Assembly: GCA_020161535.1 (NCBI GenBank)
Contig: JAIUNW010000003.1
Coordinates: forward strand, 62,001 to 126,000
Source: Bacteroidota bacterium
GTDB lineage: Bacteria; Bacteroidota; Bacteroidia; Chitinophagales; Chitinophagaceae
DNA length: 64,000 nucleotides
Direction of reading: 5' to 3'
Numbering within the stretch: position 1 is the stretch's first letter; each line of letters opens with the position of its first letter. A model generated the notes under the pieces. The model saw nothing but the letters and a program-made list of their open reading frames with translations, made no database searches and was not told where the DNA came from. Below, in pieces: positions 27,825-35,916 of this stretch. The position numbers and the translations under genes were made by a program.

Positions 27825-28982
27825 TCAGGCGCTTCCACGTTGGATAAGCGCGGGTGGTGTATTCAATAGAATCCAGAGATCATACAGGAAACTCTGTTTG
27901 CGTGAATAAACCAGGTCGAGCTTGATCCGCTCTTCGGTGGTCATGGCGTGGCGGTCTTTTTTGCGAATCTGCCAAAGGCCGGTGATACCGGAGGGGGCCA
28001 TAAATCGAAGCGACCAGTCGTCGGTGGTCAGCATGGATGCTTCATATAAGGGCAGCGGACGATTACCAACAATCGACATATCCCCTTTCAGCACATTGAA
28101 AAACTGTGGAAGTTCATCGAGGCTGGTGTTTCTCAACCACTTACCGATACGGGTGGTACGGGGGTCGTTGACTACTTTAAAGAACACTTTCTGCTGGCCG
28201 AAAGAATTCAGGTGTTTCAATTGATCTACCTGTTTATCGGCATCGCAGCGCATGGTGCGGAATTTAATAAAATCAAATACCCGGTAACCGCGACCAGCAC
28301 GCTTTGAAATATAGAACACGGGACCCTTGCTTTCCAGTTTGATGGCGATGGCAATCAGGGCCATCAGCGGCAGGGTGAAAATGATGGCGAACATTGAAAC
28401 CACGATGTCAAACAAGCGACGGCCGAAAGCGAGGGTGCTTTTCTGGCGGAGTTGCTCCAGCAGGTCGAGCTTTTCTTTGGCTTTCAGCCGGCTCTTCATT
28501 TTCACTTTACCCAAAAAGTTGATTCGCTGAATCAACTTGCTGTCCACTTTACGGGTATCTATCACATCATCGTAATACCGTTGCAGGGTAGCCGGATCCT
28601 GGTTGGTAGTATCGCCCGTCATCCGGTCCATTAATACCGGTACCAGGTGAAACTCTTCTTTCGACCGAAGGTAACCCACCAGTTCGGCAACAGCATTCAG
28701 CGAAACGGTATTTTCAATGATGAATACAGCAGGAGCGGTTTTCTGCTGTTGTTCAATGCGACGAATAATATTTAAAGCCTTCTGAATACTTTCAGTAGCA
28801 TACCCTCCATCGAAGAGGTTGACGAGGTTATTGATACTGCGGGAATTTGTCCCCACATAGAAAAACTCTCGGGTAATAATTTTCGCAACAGGCGCTGTCT
28901 CCATTTCGCGCGTAACCGCATACCGACGGAAGTTTCCCGTAGTGTGCGTAGCAGTTGCAGTTAGTGTAGCCATTGATTCCAT
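27825..28982 (-). CDS. Polyprenyl-phosphate sugar-1-phosphate transferase with N-terminal receiver-like domain
   Basis: 385 aa; ATG 28973 is an alternative start. The C-terminal half is a bacterial sugar transferase: one hydrophobic segment (LFDIVVSMFAIIFTLPLMAL), GPVFYISKRAGRGYRVF, IKFRTM, and the catalytic DE-containing LDELPQFFNVLKGDMSIVG with NRPLP. It would transfer a sugar-1-phosphate to undecaprenyl phosphate to start a surface glycan. The first ~165 residues lack the usual membrane helices and resemble a receiver fold (FFYVGT, AVFIIENTV, LVPVLMDR), but without the acidic pocket, phospho-Asp or Lys. A stand-alone receiver gene lies 31 nt upstream. The receiver assignment is my inference from pattern only. 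Confidence 0.9.
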   Translation of the reverse strand: MESMATLTATATHTTGNFRRYAVTREMETAPVAKIITREFFYVGTNSRSINNLVNLFDGGYATESIQKALNIIRRIEQQQKTAPAVFIIENTVSLNAVAELVGYLRSKEEFHLVPVLMDRMTGDTTNQDPATLQRYYDDVIDTRKVDSKLIQRINFLGKVKMKSRLKAKEKLDLLEQLRQKSTLAFGRRLFDIVVSMFAIIFTLPLMALIAIAIKLESKGPVFYISKRAGRGYRVFDFIKFRTMRCDADKQVDQLKHLNSFGQQKVFFKVVNDPRTTRIGKWLRNTSLDELPQFFNVLKGDMSIVGNRPLPLYEASMLTTDDWSLRFMAPSGITGLWQIRKKDRHAMTTEERIKLDLVYSRKQSFLYDLWILLNTPPALIQRGSA

Positions 28983-29013
28983 TCAGGTAAGATTTCAGGG
29001 TAGGATTAAAAAC

Positions 29014-29418
29014 TCAAACCACCTTCAACCATGCGAGGTCTGCGGTATTTGGTGCTTTAACGAGAGCGTCGAGTCTTTGCTTAAGATCGATTGGATTAAA
29101 TGGCTTCTTGAAAGCGGCTTCAATACCGTAGTCAAGACTGTATTTCGAAATCTCTTCCTCATCGCGGGAAGAAATAACAAGCATCGGAATATGTTGATAA
29201 AGACCGCTGGTGCGGAAGTGCTCAACCAGTTCCCAGGGTTCGGTATCGGGAAGTTCGGGGTCGATCACGATGGCCGCAGGAAGATCGCCTTTAGAAATAT
29301 GATGAACAGCCTCGCCAGCCTCAGCAGCGGTTACGGTTGTGTAGTCATCATGTAATACGGTCTGCAACAAAAACCTGATAGCTTTACTTTCAGTAATCAC
29401 GAGTATCTTTCTTTTCAT
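29014..29418 (-). CDS. Stand-alone response regulator receiver protein
   Basis: 134 aa made only of a CheY-like receiver domain. An acidic residue is present at position 10 (VITES), the phosphoacceptor is Asp53 (AAIVIDPELPD), a Ser of the T/S switch lies in VISSRD, and Lys is at 104-105 (FKKPFNP). No output domain is present. It is 31 nt upstream of the sugar transferase gene that carries a degenerate receiver-like domain, so the likely output is protein-protein control of glycan initiation. That role is inferred. Its cognate kinase is not adjacent. Confidence 0.9.
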   Translation of the reverse strand: MKRKILVITESKAIRFLLQTVLHDDYTTVTAAEAGEAVHHISKGDLPAAIVIDPELPDTEPWELVEHFRTSGLYQHIPMLVISSRDEEEISKYSLDYGIEAAFKKPFNPIDLKQRLDALVKAPNTADLAWLKVV

Positions 29419-29719
29419 CCGAGATAAATTAAGTTTTAGTAAAAACTCAATTTTTCATTGGAAGCAATTGGAACGGGTCGGTCTTCAAGGGGTACAGATA
29501 CAGTAATCTTTTATATCCTGGCATTCGCCGGACATACTGCTGTAAACAAAGGGTGTTCGTAGGATTTGGGGAAGAGATGCTAATCAGGTCCGAAAGGTTG
29601 CTTTTGTAAGTTGGTGGGATAAAAGTAATATTATTTTTTGTCAGACGAAATGGTTCCGGAAGTTTTTATCATAAAAGGGGGAAAATACCCGATAAAGGGT
29701 ATCAATGACTACACACTGT
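29419..29719. other. 301-nt intergenic region upstream of the receiver gene
   Basis: This AT-rich gap separates the GT2 gene (ending 29720) from the receiver gene. Two things are visible: an inverted repeat after the GT2 stop (see 29681-29702), and on the minus strand a weak -7-like TACTTTTA at 29627-29620 that would leave a leader of about 200 nt. I see no conserved RNA structure and no convincing small ORF. Confidence 0.4.
29681..29702 (-). terminator. Probable terminator of the MFS-ROK-GT2 operon
   Basis: On the minus strand ATACCC and GGGTAT (6-bp perfect stem, loop TTTATC) are followed at once by a T-run. The element starts 18 nt after the GT2 stop codon. The stem is short and AT-rich at its base, so strength is uncertain. 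Confidence 0.5.
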
Positions 29720-30856
29720 TTATCCCGTTGCACGCTGGGATTTTTCCCATAGCGCATCCTGCCGTTTTTGCTGGAACCTGTACCAGCCCTTGATTACAGC
29801 CCAATGCATAAAAACGAAATAGTATGGTAAATATACGAAGCGCCATTTTTTTCCTACGCGCGCACCGAGCCAACCGACAAAAGCTGCCCCATAGAAAAAA
29901 CATTGTAAAATAGCGGTAAACCGGTACCAGTTTCCAGCGCCATTCACCACTAAAATGATATTTACCACAAAAAAAAGGAATAGGCAAACCGGTGCCAGCG
30001 ACCACCTGGTAACGCGGTGCGAGATATACTGAAAGCTCAACATCGGGTGCCGCCAGAACTGCCATAATTGCTTGAGCCGGCGCATGGCCTGAAAGCCACC
30101 GGCCGCAATGCGGAATTTGCGCTTGGCTTCTTCGGCGGTATTCAGCGAGCCGGTTTCGATGGCCAATGCCTGGGGCTCAAACCCCACTTTATAGCCTTTT
30201 AAACAGATGCGCAGTGATAGCACAAAATCGTCGAGTATGGTATCGGGTTCGAGTGGCTCGTAAATGGCTGTTCTGAAAACGAGTATTTCGCCGGCAGCAC
30301 CAACAATAGTACCGGCGCGGGCATCATTTGTTTTCAGCCAGGATTCGTATTTCCAATACAGTCCCTCGCCTTCTTCTTCCACTTTTTTCTCACCCGACAT
30401 AGCGCCGATCAACGGATCGGCAAAATGGCCGGCCAGTAGTTGCAAACTTCCAGGGCTTAAAAAACAGTTGGCGTCGGTGATGGCGGCCAACGGACTGTGC
30501 ACATGTCTCATCGCTTCATTGATCGCGGCTGCTTTTCCCTGTCGGTCGGCCCGATGAAAAACCCGGGTATGGGGAAAGGCAGAAGCGATCTGTTCACTGC
30601 CATCGGTGGAACCGTCGGTGACAACAAAAATTTGCAGTTGCGGATATTGCTGCGCCAGGGTATTGCTGATCTTCTGTTGCAACAGCGCTGCTTCATTATA
30701 AGCGGGGATAATAATGGTCATGGCCGGCAGCTCAGCAGCAGGCGATACCACCCGCGCTTTTTTCGCTTTTGCCAGCGCAGCGATCATTAAGCCGTAACCA
30801 ATAAAGCTGTAAAATAAAATGCAGGCGCAAAGCCAGTATATAATATAGGCCGTCAT
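29720..30856 (-). CDS. Family 2 glycosyltransferase
   Basis: 378 aa. An N-terminal helix precedes a GT-A domain with IIIPAYNEAALL, VVTDGSTDGS, and DAN where the metal-binding motif is normally DAD or DxD. IVGAAGEILVFR and TILDDFVLSLRI follow, then KRKFRIAAGG and two or three C-terminal helices. The DDF and KRKFR positions match the acceptor-site motifs of the family in variant form. Its ATG overlaps the ROK gene stop (ATGA), so it is the third gene of the MFS-ROK-GT2 operon. Donor and acceptor are unknown. Confidence 0.88.
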   Translation of the reverse strand: MTAYIIYWLCACILFYSFIGYGLMIAALAKAKKARVVSPAAELPAMTIIIPAYNEAALLQQKISNTLAQQYPQLQIFVVTDGSTDGSEQIASAFPHTRVFHRADRQGKAAAINEAMRHVHSPLAAITDANCFLSPGSLQLLAGHFADPLIGAMSGEKKVEEEGEGLYWKYESWLKTNDARAGTIVGAAGEILVFRTAIYEPLEPDTILDDFVLSLRICLKGYKVGFEPQALAIETGSLNTAEEAKRKFRIAAGGFQAMRRLKQLWQFWRHPMLSFQYISHRVTRWSLAPVCLFLFFVVNIILVVNGAGNWYRFTAILQCFFYGAAFVGWLGARVGKKWRFVYLPYYFVFMHWAVIKGWYRFQQKRQDALWEKSQRATG

Positions 30857-31788
30857 GGGTTGATTTCTGCCACCAGCGCAGCCGCACCGAATACACCGGC
30901 GCTATCACCCAAAGCTGGTTTCAGTACCGGCGTTTCCAGGCGCGGGTTGAAAATAAAATGTTCGAGCGATCGTATGCCGGCTGTATAAATGGAATCGATA
31001 TTACCCACGCCACCACCAATAACAATCACATCGGGGTCAAGCATATTGGTGACAATAGAAAGTGCTTTTCCAAAATAATGATGCAATCGATGCATGGTGA
31101 GCAGGGCTTTTTCTTCGCCCGTTGCGGCCAGTGCCACAATTTCTTTCAATGTTATCGCATCACCACCCAGGCCTCGGTAATAACGTTGCAATGATGGTCC
31201 GCTGAGGATGGTTTCCACACAACCAGACTTGCCACAATAACAGGGCCCGCCCGATTCGTCGAGAAAAATATGTCCCCACTCCCCACCAATGCCATGCAAG
31301 CCATTCCACACCCGACCGTCCATCACCAATCCACCTCCTACACCAGTACCCATGATGATGCCAAACACCATACGTGCGTCGGGATGCTGTTGTTTCACAA
31401 TGCCCCAATGGGTTTCAGCGAGTGCAAAGCAATTGGCATCGTTGGCCAACACGGTGGGTATCTTTAATAATTTATCGATATCCTGTTTGAGGGGCTGACC
31501 ATTGAGTGCCGTACTGTTGCTGTTTTTCATGGTCTGCTGCCGCGGATCGATTACGCCGGGTGTACCAATGCCCACCGCCGGACAAACCAGCCCCGTTTCA
31601 GCTTCCATTTTGCGGATCAGTTTTTCGATCTGCTGAACGATGTGCTGATAGCCCTGGTCGGCTTCAGTAGCAATACGTGTTCTAATGATGGGCGTAGCAT
31701 CGGTGAGTGAAGGCAGGATAACGCCTTCAATCTTTGTACCGCCCAAATCAATACCCCAAATTGGCCCTTTCATGTGCTCGTTTTTCAT
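30853..31788 (-). CDS. ROK family sugar kinase (glucokinase-like)
   Basis: 311 aa. The phosphate-binding motif GIDLGGTKIEG is at the N-terminus. GIIMGTGVGGGLV is in the middle, followed by the ROK zinc motif CYCGKSGCVE and VIVIGGGVGN. These support an ATP-dependent hexokinase of the ROK family acting on glucose, N-acetylglucosamine or a related sugar. There is no DNA-binding helix-turn-helix, so it is a kinase and not a repressor. It overlaps the MFS gene by 4 nt at its start and the GT2 gene by 4 nt at its end, consistent with phosphorylation of the sugar imported by the porter. Confidence 0.93.
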   Translation of the reverse strand: MKNEHMKGPIWGIDLGGTKIEGVILPSLTDATPIIRTRIATEADQGYQHIVQQIEKLIRKMEAETGLVCPAVGIGTPGVIDPRQQTMKNSNSTALNGQPLKQDIDKLLKIPTVLANDANCFALAETHWGIVKQQHPDARMVFGIIMGTGVGGGLVMDGRVWNGLHGIGGEWGHIFLDESGGPCYCGKSGCVETILSGPSLQRYYRGLGGDAITLKEIVALAATGEEKALLTMHRLHHYFGKALSIVTNMLDPDVIVIGGGVGNIDSIYTAGIRSLEHFIFNPRLETPVLKPALGDSAGVFGAAALVAEINP

Positions 31789-33116
31789 TTTTCGATACCC
31801 AGTTCCTGCTGGATCTGTTCAAGACTGCGCCCCTTGGTTTCGGGAAGAAATTTCCATACAAATATGAGGTGCAAAACCATCATGGCCGCATAGAAAAGGA
31901 AACTGTAGTAGCCACCTTTTTCGCTGCCTTCTACAATGATCGGAAAGGTCCACGATATGATGGCTGCCATAATCCAGTGGGTGAAACTGCCGAGGGAACC
32001 GCCTTGGGAGCGAACAGAGTTGGGAAATATTTCGGAGATGAATACCCAAATAACAGCACCCTGCGAAAAAGCAAAGAAGGCAATAAACCCAATCAGGTAC
32101 CAAACCACCGATGTATTACCACTCACGTTTGAATGGAAGGCCCAGGCAGTGAGACCCAGAAATAATATCATTCCGAATGAACCGATGATCAACAGGGTTT
32201 TTCTGCCGAAACGATCAATAAAATTCATGGCCAGCAGCGTGAACACCACATTGGCGAGTCCCACATATACTGGTTGCAAATATGCCTGCTCGTGGCCATA
32301 ACCGGCCATTTCAAAAATGCGGGGTGCATAATACAAAATCGCGTTTATGCCTGCCAGTTGGTTGAACATGGCCAGCAGTACAGCGAAGATGATTGGCTTC
32401 CGGTATTTGTATTGAAATAGTTTTTCGTTGGTGCCATGTTGTGATAGCAGGTGCTCCTGCTTGATGTTGTTGAGGGCTTCGGTGTCGCCGGTTTTTTCGA
32501 ATACGGCACGGGCCTCGTCGTCGCGATTGTTGAGTACCAACCACCGCGGACTCTCCGGAATGGTTCGCACCAATACCGCGAACACGCCGGCAGGCACGAG
32601 CATTACACCCAGCATCCAACGCCAGGAATCTTCGCCAATACCTTTGAAAAGAAAATTCGTGAGATAGGCAACGAAGATGCCAATTACAATATTCAATTGG
32701 AATGAGCCGGCCAGTCGACCACGCATATGCGCCGGCGCTATCTCTGAAATATACATGGGACCTACTACTGAACTGGCGCCAACGGCCAATCCGCCAACCA
32801 GTCGAAAGAAAATAAACAGCGACCAAATGGGCGACAAAGCACAGCCAATGGCGCTACACAGGTATAATAAGGCGATGACAAAAAGCACTTTTTTACGGCC
32901 ATACACTTGTGCCGGTCTACCGGCAACCAGTGAGCCGATCACGGTGCCGATCAGGCTGGAAGCAACGGTAAAACCCTGCCACCCTGAGCTGAGCGACCAG
33001 AGTTGTTGGATGGTTTTTTCGGCGCCTGAAATCACCGCTGTTTCAAATCCGAAGAGGAATCCGCCCAGTGCCGCAATCATTGACACGCGAAGGGCATAGT
33101 TAGAGTTGGCTTGCAT
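31785..33116 (-). CDS. MFS sugar porter
   Basis: 443 aa with 12 predicted helices. Sugar porter signatures are present: GGFLFGFETAVISG in helix 1, GRKKVLF after helix 2, PESPRWL before the central loop, DRFGRKTLL, and PETKGRSLEQIQQEL at the C-terminus. It would import a hexose or pentose with protons. It heads an operon with the ROK kinase and a GT2 through 4-nt overlaps. A -7-like box (TAGATTTA) ends 4 nt before its ATG. Confidence 0.94.
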   Translation of the reverse strand: MQANSNYALRVSMIAALGGFLFGFETAVISGAEKTIQQLWSLSSGWQGFTVASSLIGTVIGSLVAGRPAQVYGRKKVLFVIALLYLCSAIGCALSPIWSLFIFFRLVGGLAVGASSVVGPMYISEIAPAHMRGRLAGSFQLNIVIGIFVAYLTNFLFKGIGEDSWRWMLGVMLVPAGVFAVLVRTIPESPRWLVLNNRDDEARAVFEKTGDTEALNNIKQEHLLSQHGTNEKLFQYKYRKPIIFAVLLAMFNQLAGINAILYYAPRIFEMAGYGHEQAYLQPVYVGLANVVFTLLAMNFIDRFGRKTLLIIGSFGMILFLGLTAWAFHSNVSGNTSVVWYLIGFIAFFAFSQGAVIWVFISEIFPNSVRSQGGSLGSFTHWIMAAIISWTFPIIVEGSEKGGYYSFLFYAAMMVLHLIFVWKFLPETKGRSLEQIQQELGIEK

Positions 33117-33120
33117 TGCC

Positions 33121-33128
33121 TAAATCTA
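33121..33128 (-). promoter_or_regulatory. -7-like element (TAGATTTA) of the MFS-ROK-GT2 operon
   Basis: TAGATTTA matches TAnnTTTG except for the last base and ends exactly 4 nt before ATG 33116. No TTG is found at -33. The position would place transcription start on the A of the ATG. Confidence 0.35.
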
Positions 33129-33179
33129 ATCAATCAATTCGGATTTGTTACTAATCTTTGCCGCCAGGAAAAGGGAATC

Positions 33180-33776
33180 ATGCAGACCGATTTATTGAAT
33201 ACCAGGCAGGTGTTGTTGCCAACGCAGAACATCGTCCTTTATCTGCCGCCAGCCACTGCCATTTCGCGAAATAGTGGCGAAGAAATGTACTGGGCGCGGT
33301 TGTGGCCAACGGCACTGGCGATGGCTGCGTTTATCGACAGACAACCGGAATGGGTTCGCGGGCAGCGTTGCCTTGAATTGGGTGCAGGCCTCGGACTGGT
33401 TTCGTTTACGGCTGCCCGTTATGCGGCTTCAGTTTTAGCGAGTGATTTATCGGTGGATAGTTTATTGGTGATGGAAAAAACAAAACAGGCTGGGGCGTTT
33501 GACAATGTAACGGTGTTACAAATCGATTGGGCTGCCGTACCAACTGAACTGGCATTTGAGGTGGTTTTGTTGAGCGATGTCAATTATGATCCTGCGGCTT
33601 TTGCGTCATTGTCTGCCACGCTGCGTATGTTTTTGCAGCAGGGCAAAAAAATAATATTGGGTAGTCCGCAGCGACTGGTGGCCAAATCTTTTTTGCAGCC
33701 CTTTATGTCGCATTGCATTCAGCAACACAACGATGAGGTGGAGGGGCAGGCTGTTTCCATTTTTGTATTGGCCTAA
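33180..33776 (+). CDS. Small class I SAM-dependent methyltransferase (NNMT/lysine-methyltransferase-like)
   Basis: 198 aa from ATG 33180; a longer frame from 33111 overlaps the divergent MFS gene and adds nothing conserved. The N-terminal GEEMYWARLWPTALAMAAFI and motif I CLELGAGLGLVSFTAAR, then SDLSVDSL and VVLLSDVNYD, are typical of the methyltransferase-16/NNMT-like group that modifies proteins or small amines. The substrate is unknown. It diverges from the MFS operon and converges on the M24 peptidase gene. Confidence 0.85.
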   Translation: MQTDLLNTRQVLLPTQNIVLYLPPATAISRNSGEEMYWARLWPTALAMAAFIDRQPEWVRGQRCLELGAGLGLVSFTAARYAASVLASDLSVDSLLVMEKTKQAGAFDNVTVLQIDWAAVPTELAFEVVLLSDVNYDPAAFASLSATLRMFLQQGKKIILGSPQRLVAKSFLQPFMSHCIQQHNDEVEGQAVSIFVLA

Positions 33777-33805
33777 CACGCTTGATTTGGCCAAGCTCAT
33801 CTCCA

Positions 33806-35200
33806 TTAACCCAGCGAAAGTTGATCTTCCACTGCTTCGGCTGTCATTACCAGGGGCTTGCCCAGCAACTGGTGTCCCTTGTCAGTTATGAGAAAATTAT
33901 TCTCAATACGGATGCCGCCGAAATGACGCAGTTTTTCCAGTTCTGTATAATTGACGAAAGAAGCCAGCTTATTTTCTGCCTTCCAGCGATCGATCAGTTC
34001 AGGAATAAAATATAGTCCCGGTTCAACTGTGAGAACTAATCCTTTTTGCAATTCCCGACCAAGGCGCAACGATTTCCAACCGAAATCAGTTCGCTTTTTG
34101 AGGCTGTCGGTATAGCCGACAATGGGTTCGCCCAGGTCTTCCATATCATGCACATCGAGGCCCATCATGTGACCGAGGCCGCATTGGAAAAACAGGGTAT
34201 GTACGTTTTGTTGCACCGCTTCGGCGGGATCGCCGGTAACAACACCTATTTCTTTCAATCCCTGCAGCAACACTTCGCCGGCTTTTGCATGCACATCTAT
34301 ATACCTTACGCCGGGCGCCAGCATGTTACTGGCTGTTTCGATAGAACGCAATACGATATTGTACAAAGATTTTTGCAGCGCACTGAATTTGGTGCCTACG
34401 GGAAAGGTGCGGGTAAGATCACCGGCATAATGCATAGCTTGTTCGGCGCCTGCATCTATTAGCAAGAGATCGCCTTTTGCCAGTGTATTGCCCTGGTAAT
34501 GGTTGTGCAGTATATGACCATCTTTGCTGCAAATGATATTGTATGATAGCCGGCCGCCGGCACCATAAGCAACCTCCATCATTTTGCCGGCCACTTCATA
34601 TTCCTTCATGCCCGGTCGGGTGAATTGCATCGCCGCCAGGTGCATATCGGTACTGATCGAAACGGCTTCATCAATGGCTGCCACTTCCAGTTGATCTTTG
34701 ATCATCCGTTGCGAAACAACGGCTTTAATGAGTGCTGTGGAGGCACGGGCGCTTACTTCCTGCAGGGGAATTTGCAACCATTCAGCAATACGTATAAGGT
34801 TGGCATTCCGATAAGGCGGAAGGTATTTTACAACAGAAGCTTTGTTTTGCAGGTATGTAGCGAGCCGCGCGTAGGGTTCTGTTTTGTGAACGCCTACCAT
34901 ATTCGCCATTTCTTTGATACTGGGCAGGGGCCCGGTCCAGATAATATCATCCATCGACAATTCATTGCCGAAAATGATGGTTTCATTTTTAGCGGTATCA
35001 ATCAGGGCAGCCAGGCCCGGTGTGTCGAGGCCGAAATAATACAAAAAACTGCTGTCTTGCCGAAAGGGATAGACATTGTCGCGGTAGTTCATGCCGGTTT
35101 CTTCGTTGCCCATCAACAAGATGAGTGAATCGGGCAGCAGTGCCGACAATTGTTGGCGTCGGTTTATATAAGTGGAGGCCGGGAAAAGTTGGAAATGCAT
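33806..35200 (-). CDS. M24 family aminopeptidase P (Xaa-Pro aminopeptidase)
   Basis: 464 aa. The N-terminal creatinase-like domain includes ETGMNYRDNVYPFRQDSSFLYYFGLDTPG. The C-terminal pita-bread domain keeps the five metal ligands: IDAGAEQ and AGDLTRTFPVG (two Asp), GLGHMMGLDVHD (His), LTVEPGLYF (Glu) and GGIRIENNFL (Glu). It removes an N-terminal residue before proline, with two Mn or Co ions. It has no signal peptide and appears monocistronic. Confidence 0.94.
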   Translation of the reverse strand: MHFQLFPASTYINRRQQLSALLPDSLILLMGNEETGMNYRDNVYPFRQDSSFLYYFGLDTPGLAALIDTAKNETIIFGNELSMDDIIWTGPLPSIKEMANMVGVHKTEPYARLATYLQNKASVVKYLPPYRNANLIRIAEWLQIPLQEVSARASTALIKAVVSQRMIKDQLEVAAIDEAVSISTDMHLAAMQFTRPGMKEYEVAGKMMEVAYGAGGRLSYNIICSKDGHILHNHYQGNTLAKGDLLLIDAGAEQAMHYAGDLTRTFPVGTKFSALQKSLYNIVLRSIETASNMLAPGVRYIDVHAKAGEVLLQGLKEIGVVTGDPAEAVQQNVHTLFFQCGLGHMMGLDVHDMEDLGEPIVGYTDSLKKRTDFGWKSLRLGRELQKGLVLTVEPGLYFIPELIDRWKAENKLASFVNYTELEKLRHFGGIRIENNFLITDKGHQLLGKPLVMTAEAVEDQLSLG

Positions 35201-35239
35201 GGCTAACTAGTTGCTTTGAACCAACGAAAGTATAGAAAA

Positions 35240-35273
35240 TAAAAAATCGGCTGCCACAATCGTGACAGCCGAT
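35240..35273 (-). terminator. Rho-independent terminator of the small secreted protein gene
   Basis: On the minus strand ATCGGCTG and CAGCCGAT (8-bp perfect arms, extended inward by CAC/GTG after one mismatch) are followed by TTTTTT. It lies 19 nt after the stop at 35292. On the plus strand the run is A, so it serves the minus strand. Confidence 0.85.
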
Positions 35274-35291
35274 CCAAAGATTATTTGATAA

Positions 35292-35708
35292 TTAGAGCTT
35301 CGCGATGGTTACTGCTTCTACCACCTGGCTGCTGCGTTTGATCTGGAAAATTTCTGTTTGTGCGTTCTTCTTCGAGCTAACGGTCAATTTGATTTTGATA
35401 TCGTCGTTGCCGCTATTGTCGAACTGAAAACGCTTAACAATTTTCTTGTCAGAGAAATTTCCGGTGTACAGCACATTACCTTCGGTATCACGCAGGGTGA
35501 TGTTCAGGTCTTCGCCGGCTTCGTTGTCGTAAGCTACTTCAAGAACTGGCATTTGGTTTACGCTACCCACATAACGCAGTTCGATTGATTTTTTTTCGTC
35601 GATTTTCTTTTTGTTGTTTGCTTTGGCAACACCTGCATTGAGTACAAGAACCAGGGCCAGAACAGCAAGAGAGAGTGCGCGTTTGATTTGCGTGTTTACG
35701 GTTTTCAT
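35292..35708 (-). CDS. Small secreted protein of unknown function
   Basis: 138 aa from ATG 35708 (MKTVNTQIKRALSL); an upstream in-frame start at 35774 lacks a signal and is rejected. The signal peptide ends at about GVAKA. The mature part is Lys-rich and then beta-rich (IELRYVGSVNQMPVLEVAYDN, DLNITLRDTEGNVLYTGNF, IKIKLTVSSKK), suggesting an Ig-like or T9SS-like sandwich fold. No family was recognised. It has a full-consensus promoter and a strong terminator of its own, so it is probably expressed well as a single gene. Confidence 0.75.
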   Translation of the reverse strand: MKTVNTQIKRALSLAVLALVLVLNAGVAKANNKKKIDEKKSIELRYVGSVNQMPVLEVAYDNEAGEDLNITLRDTEGNVLYTGNFSDKKIVKRFQFDNSGNDDIKIKLTVSSKKNAQTEIFQIKRSSQVVEAVTIAKL

Positions 35709-35781
35709 AAATTTCAATTTTTGCTTGATAGAATGTTGAATAAAAATTTCCGGGGCAACCGTAATGGCAAACAAGCTGACA

Positions 35782-35812
35782 CAAACCTACACCGCGGTTT
35801 TTTGACCCGCAA
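35782..35812 (-). promoter_or_regulatory. Full-consensus promoter TTG-N20-TAGGTTTG
   Basis: On the minus strand TTG (35812-35810), a 20-nt spacer and TAGGTTTG (35789-35782) match the Bacteroidota promoter in every fixed base. Transcription would start near 35777 and leave a leader of about 68 nt before ATG 35708. Confidence 0.7.
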
Positions 35813-35916
35813 CACAGATTTTGTTGTTTTTGCTGACTGCAAAACACTTAATAAAATGTCAAAACCATTGCTGGGTAAGGGTTTCAGCCGAATTTTGAAC
35901 TGATGCCCAAGGCTGA

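Noticed and set aside
30853..31788. ROK protein as a transcriptional repressor
   Set aside because: There is no N-terminal helix-turn-helix; the protein begins directly with the kinase motif GIDLGGTK.
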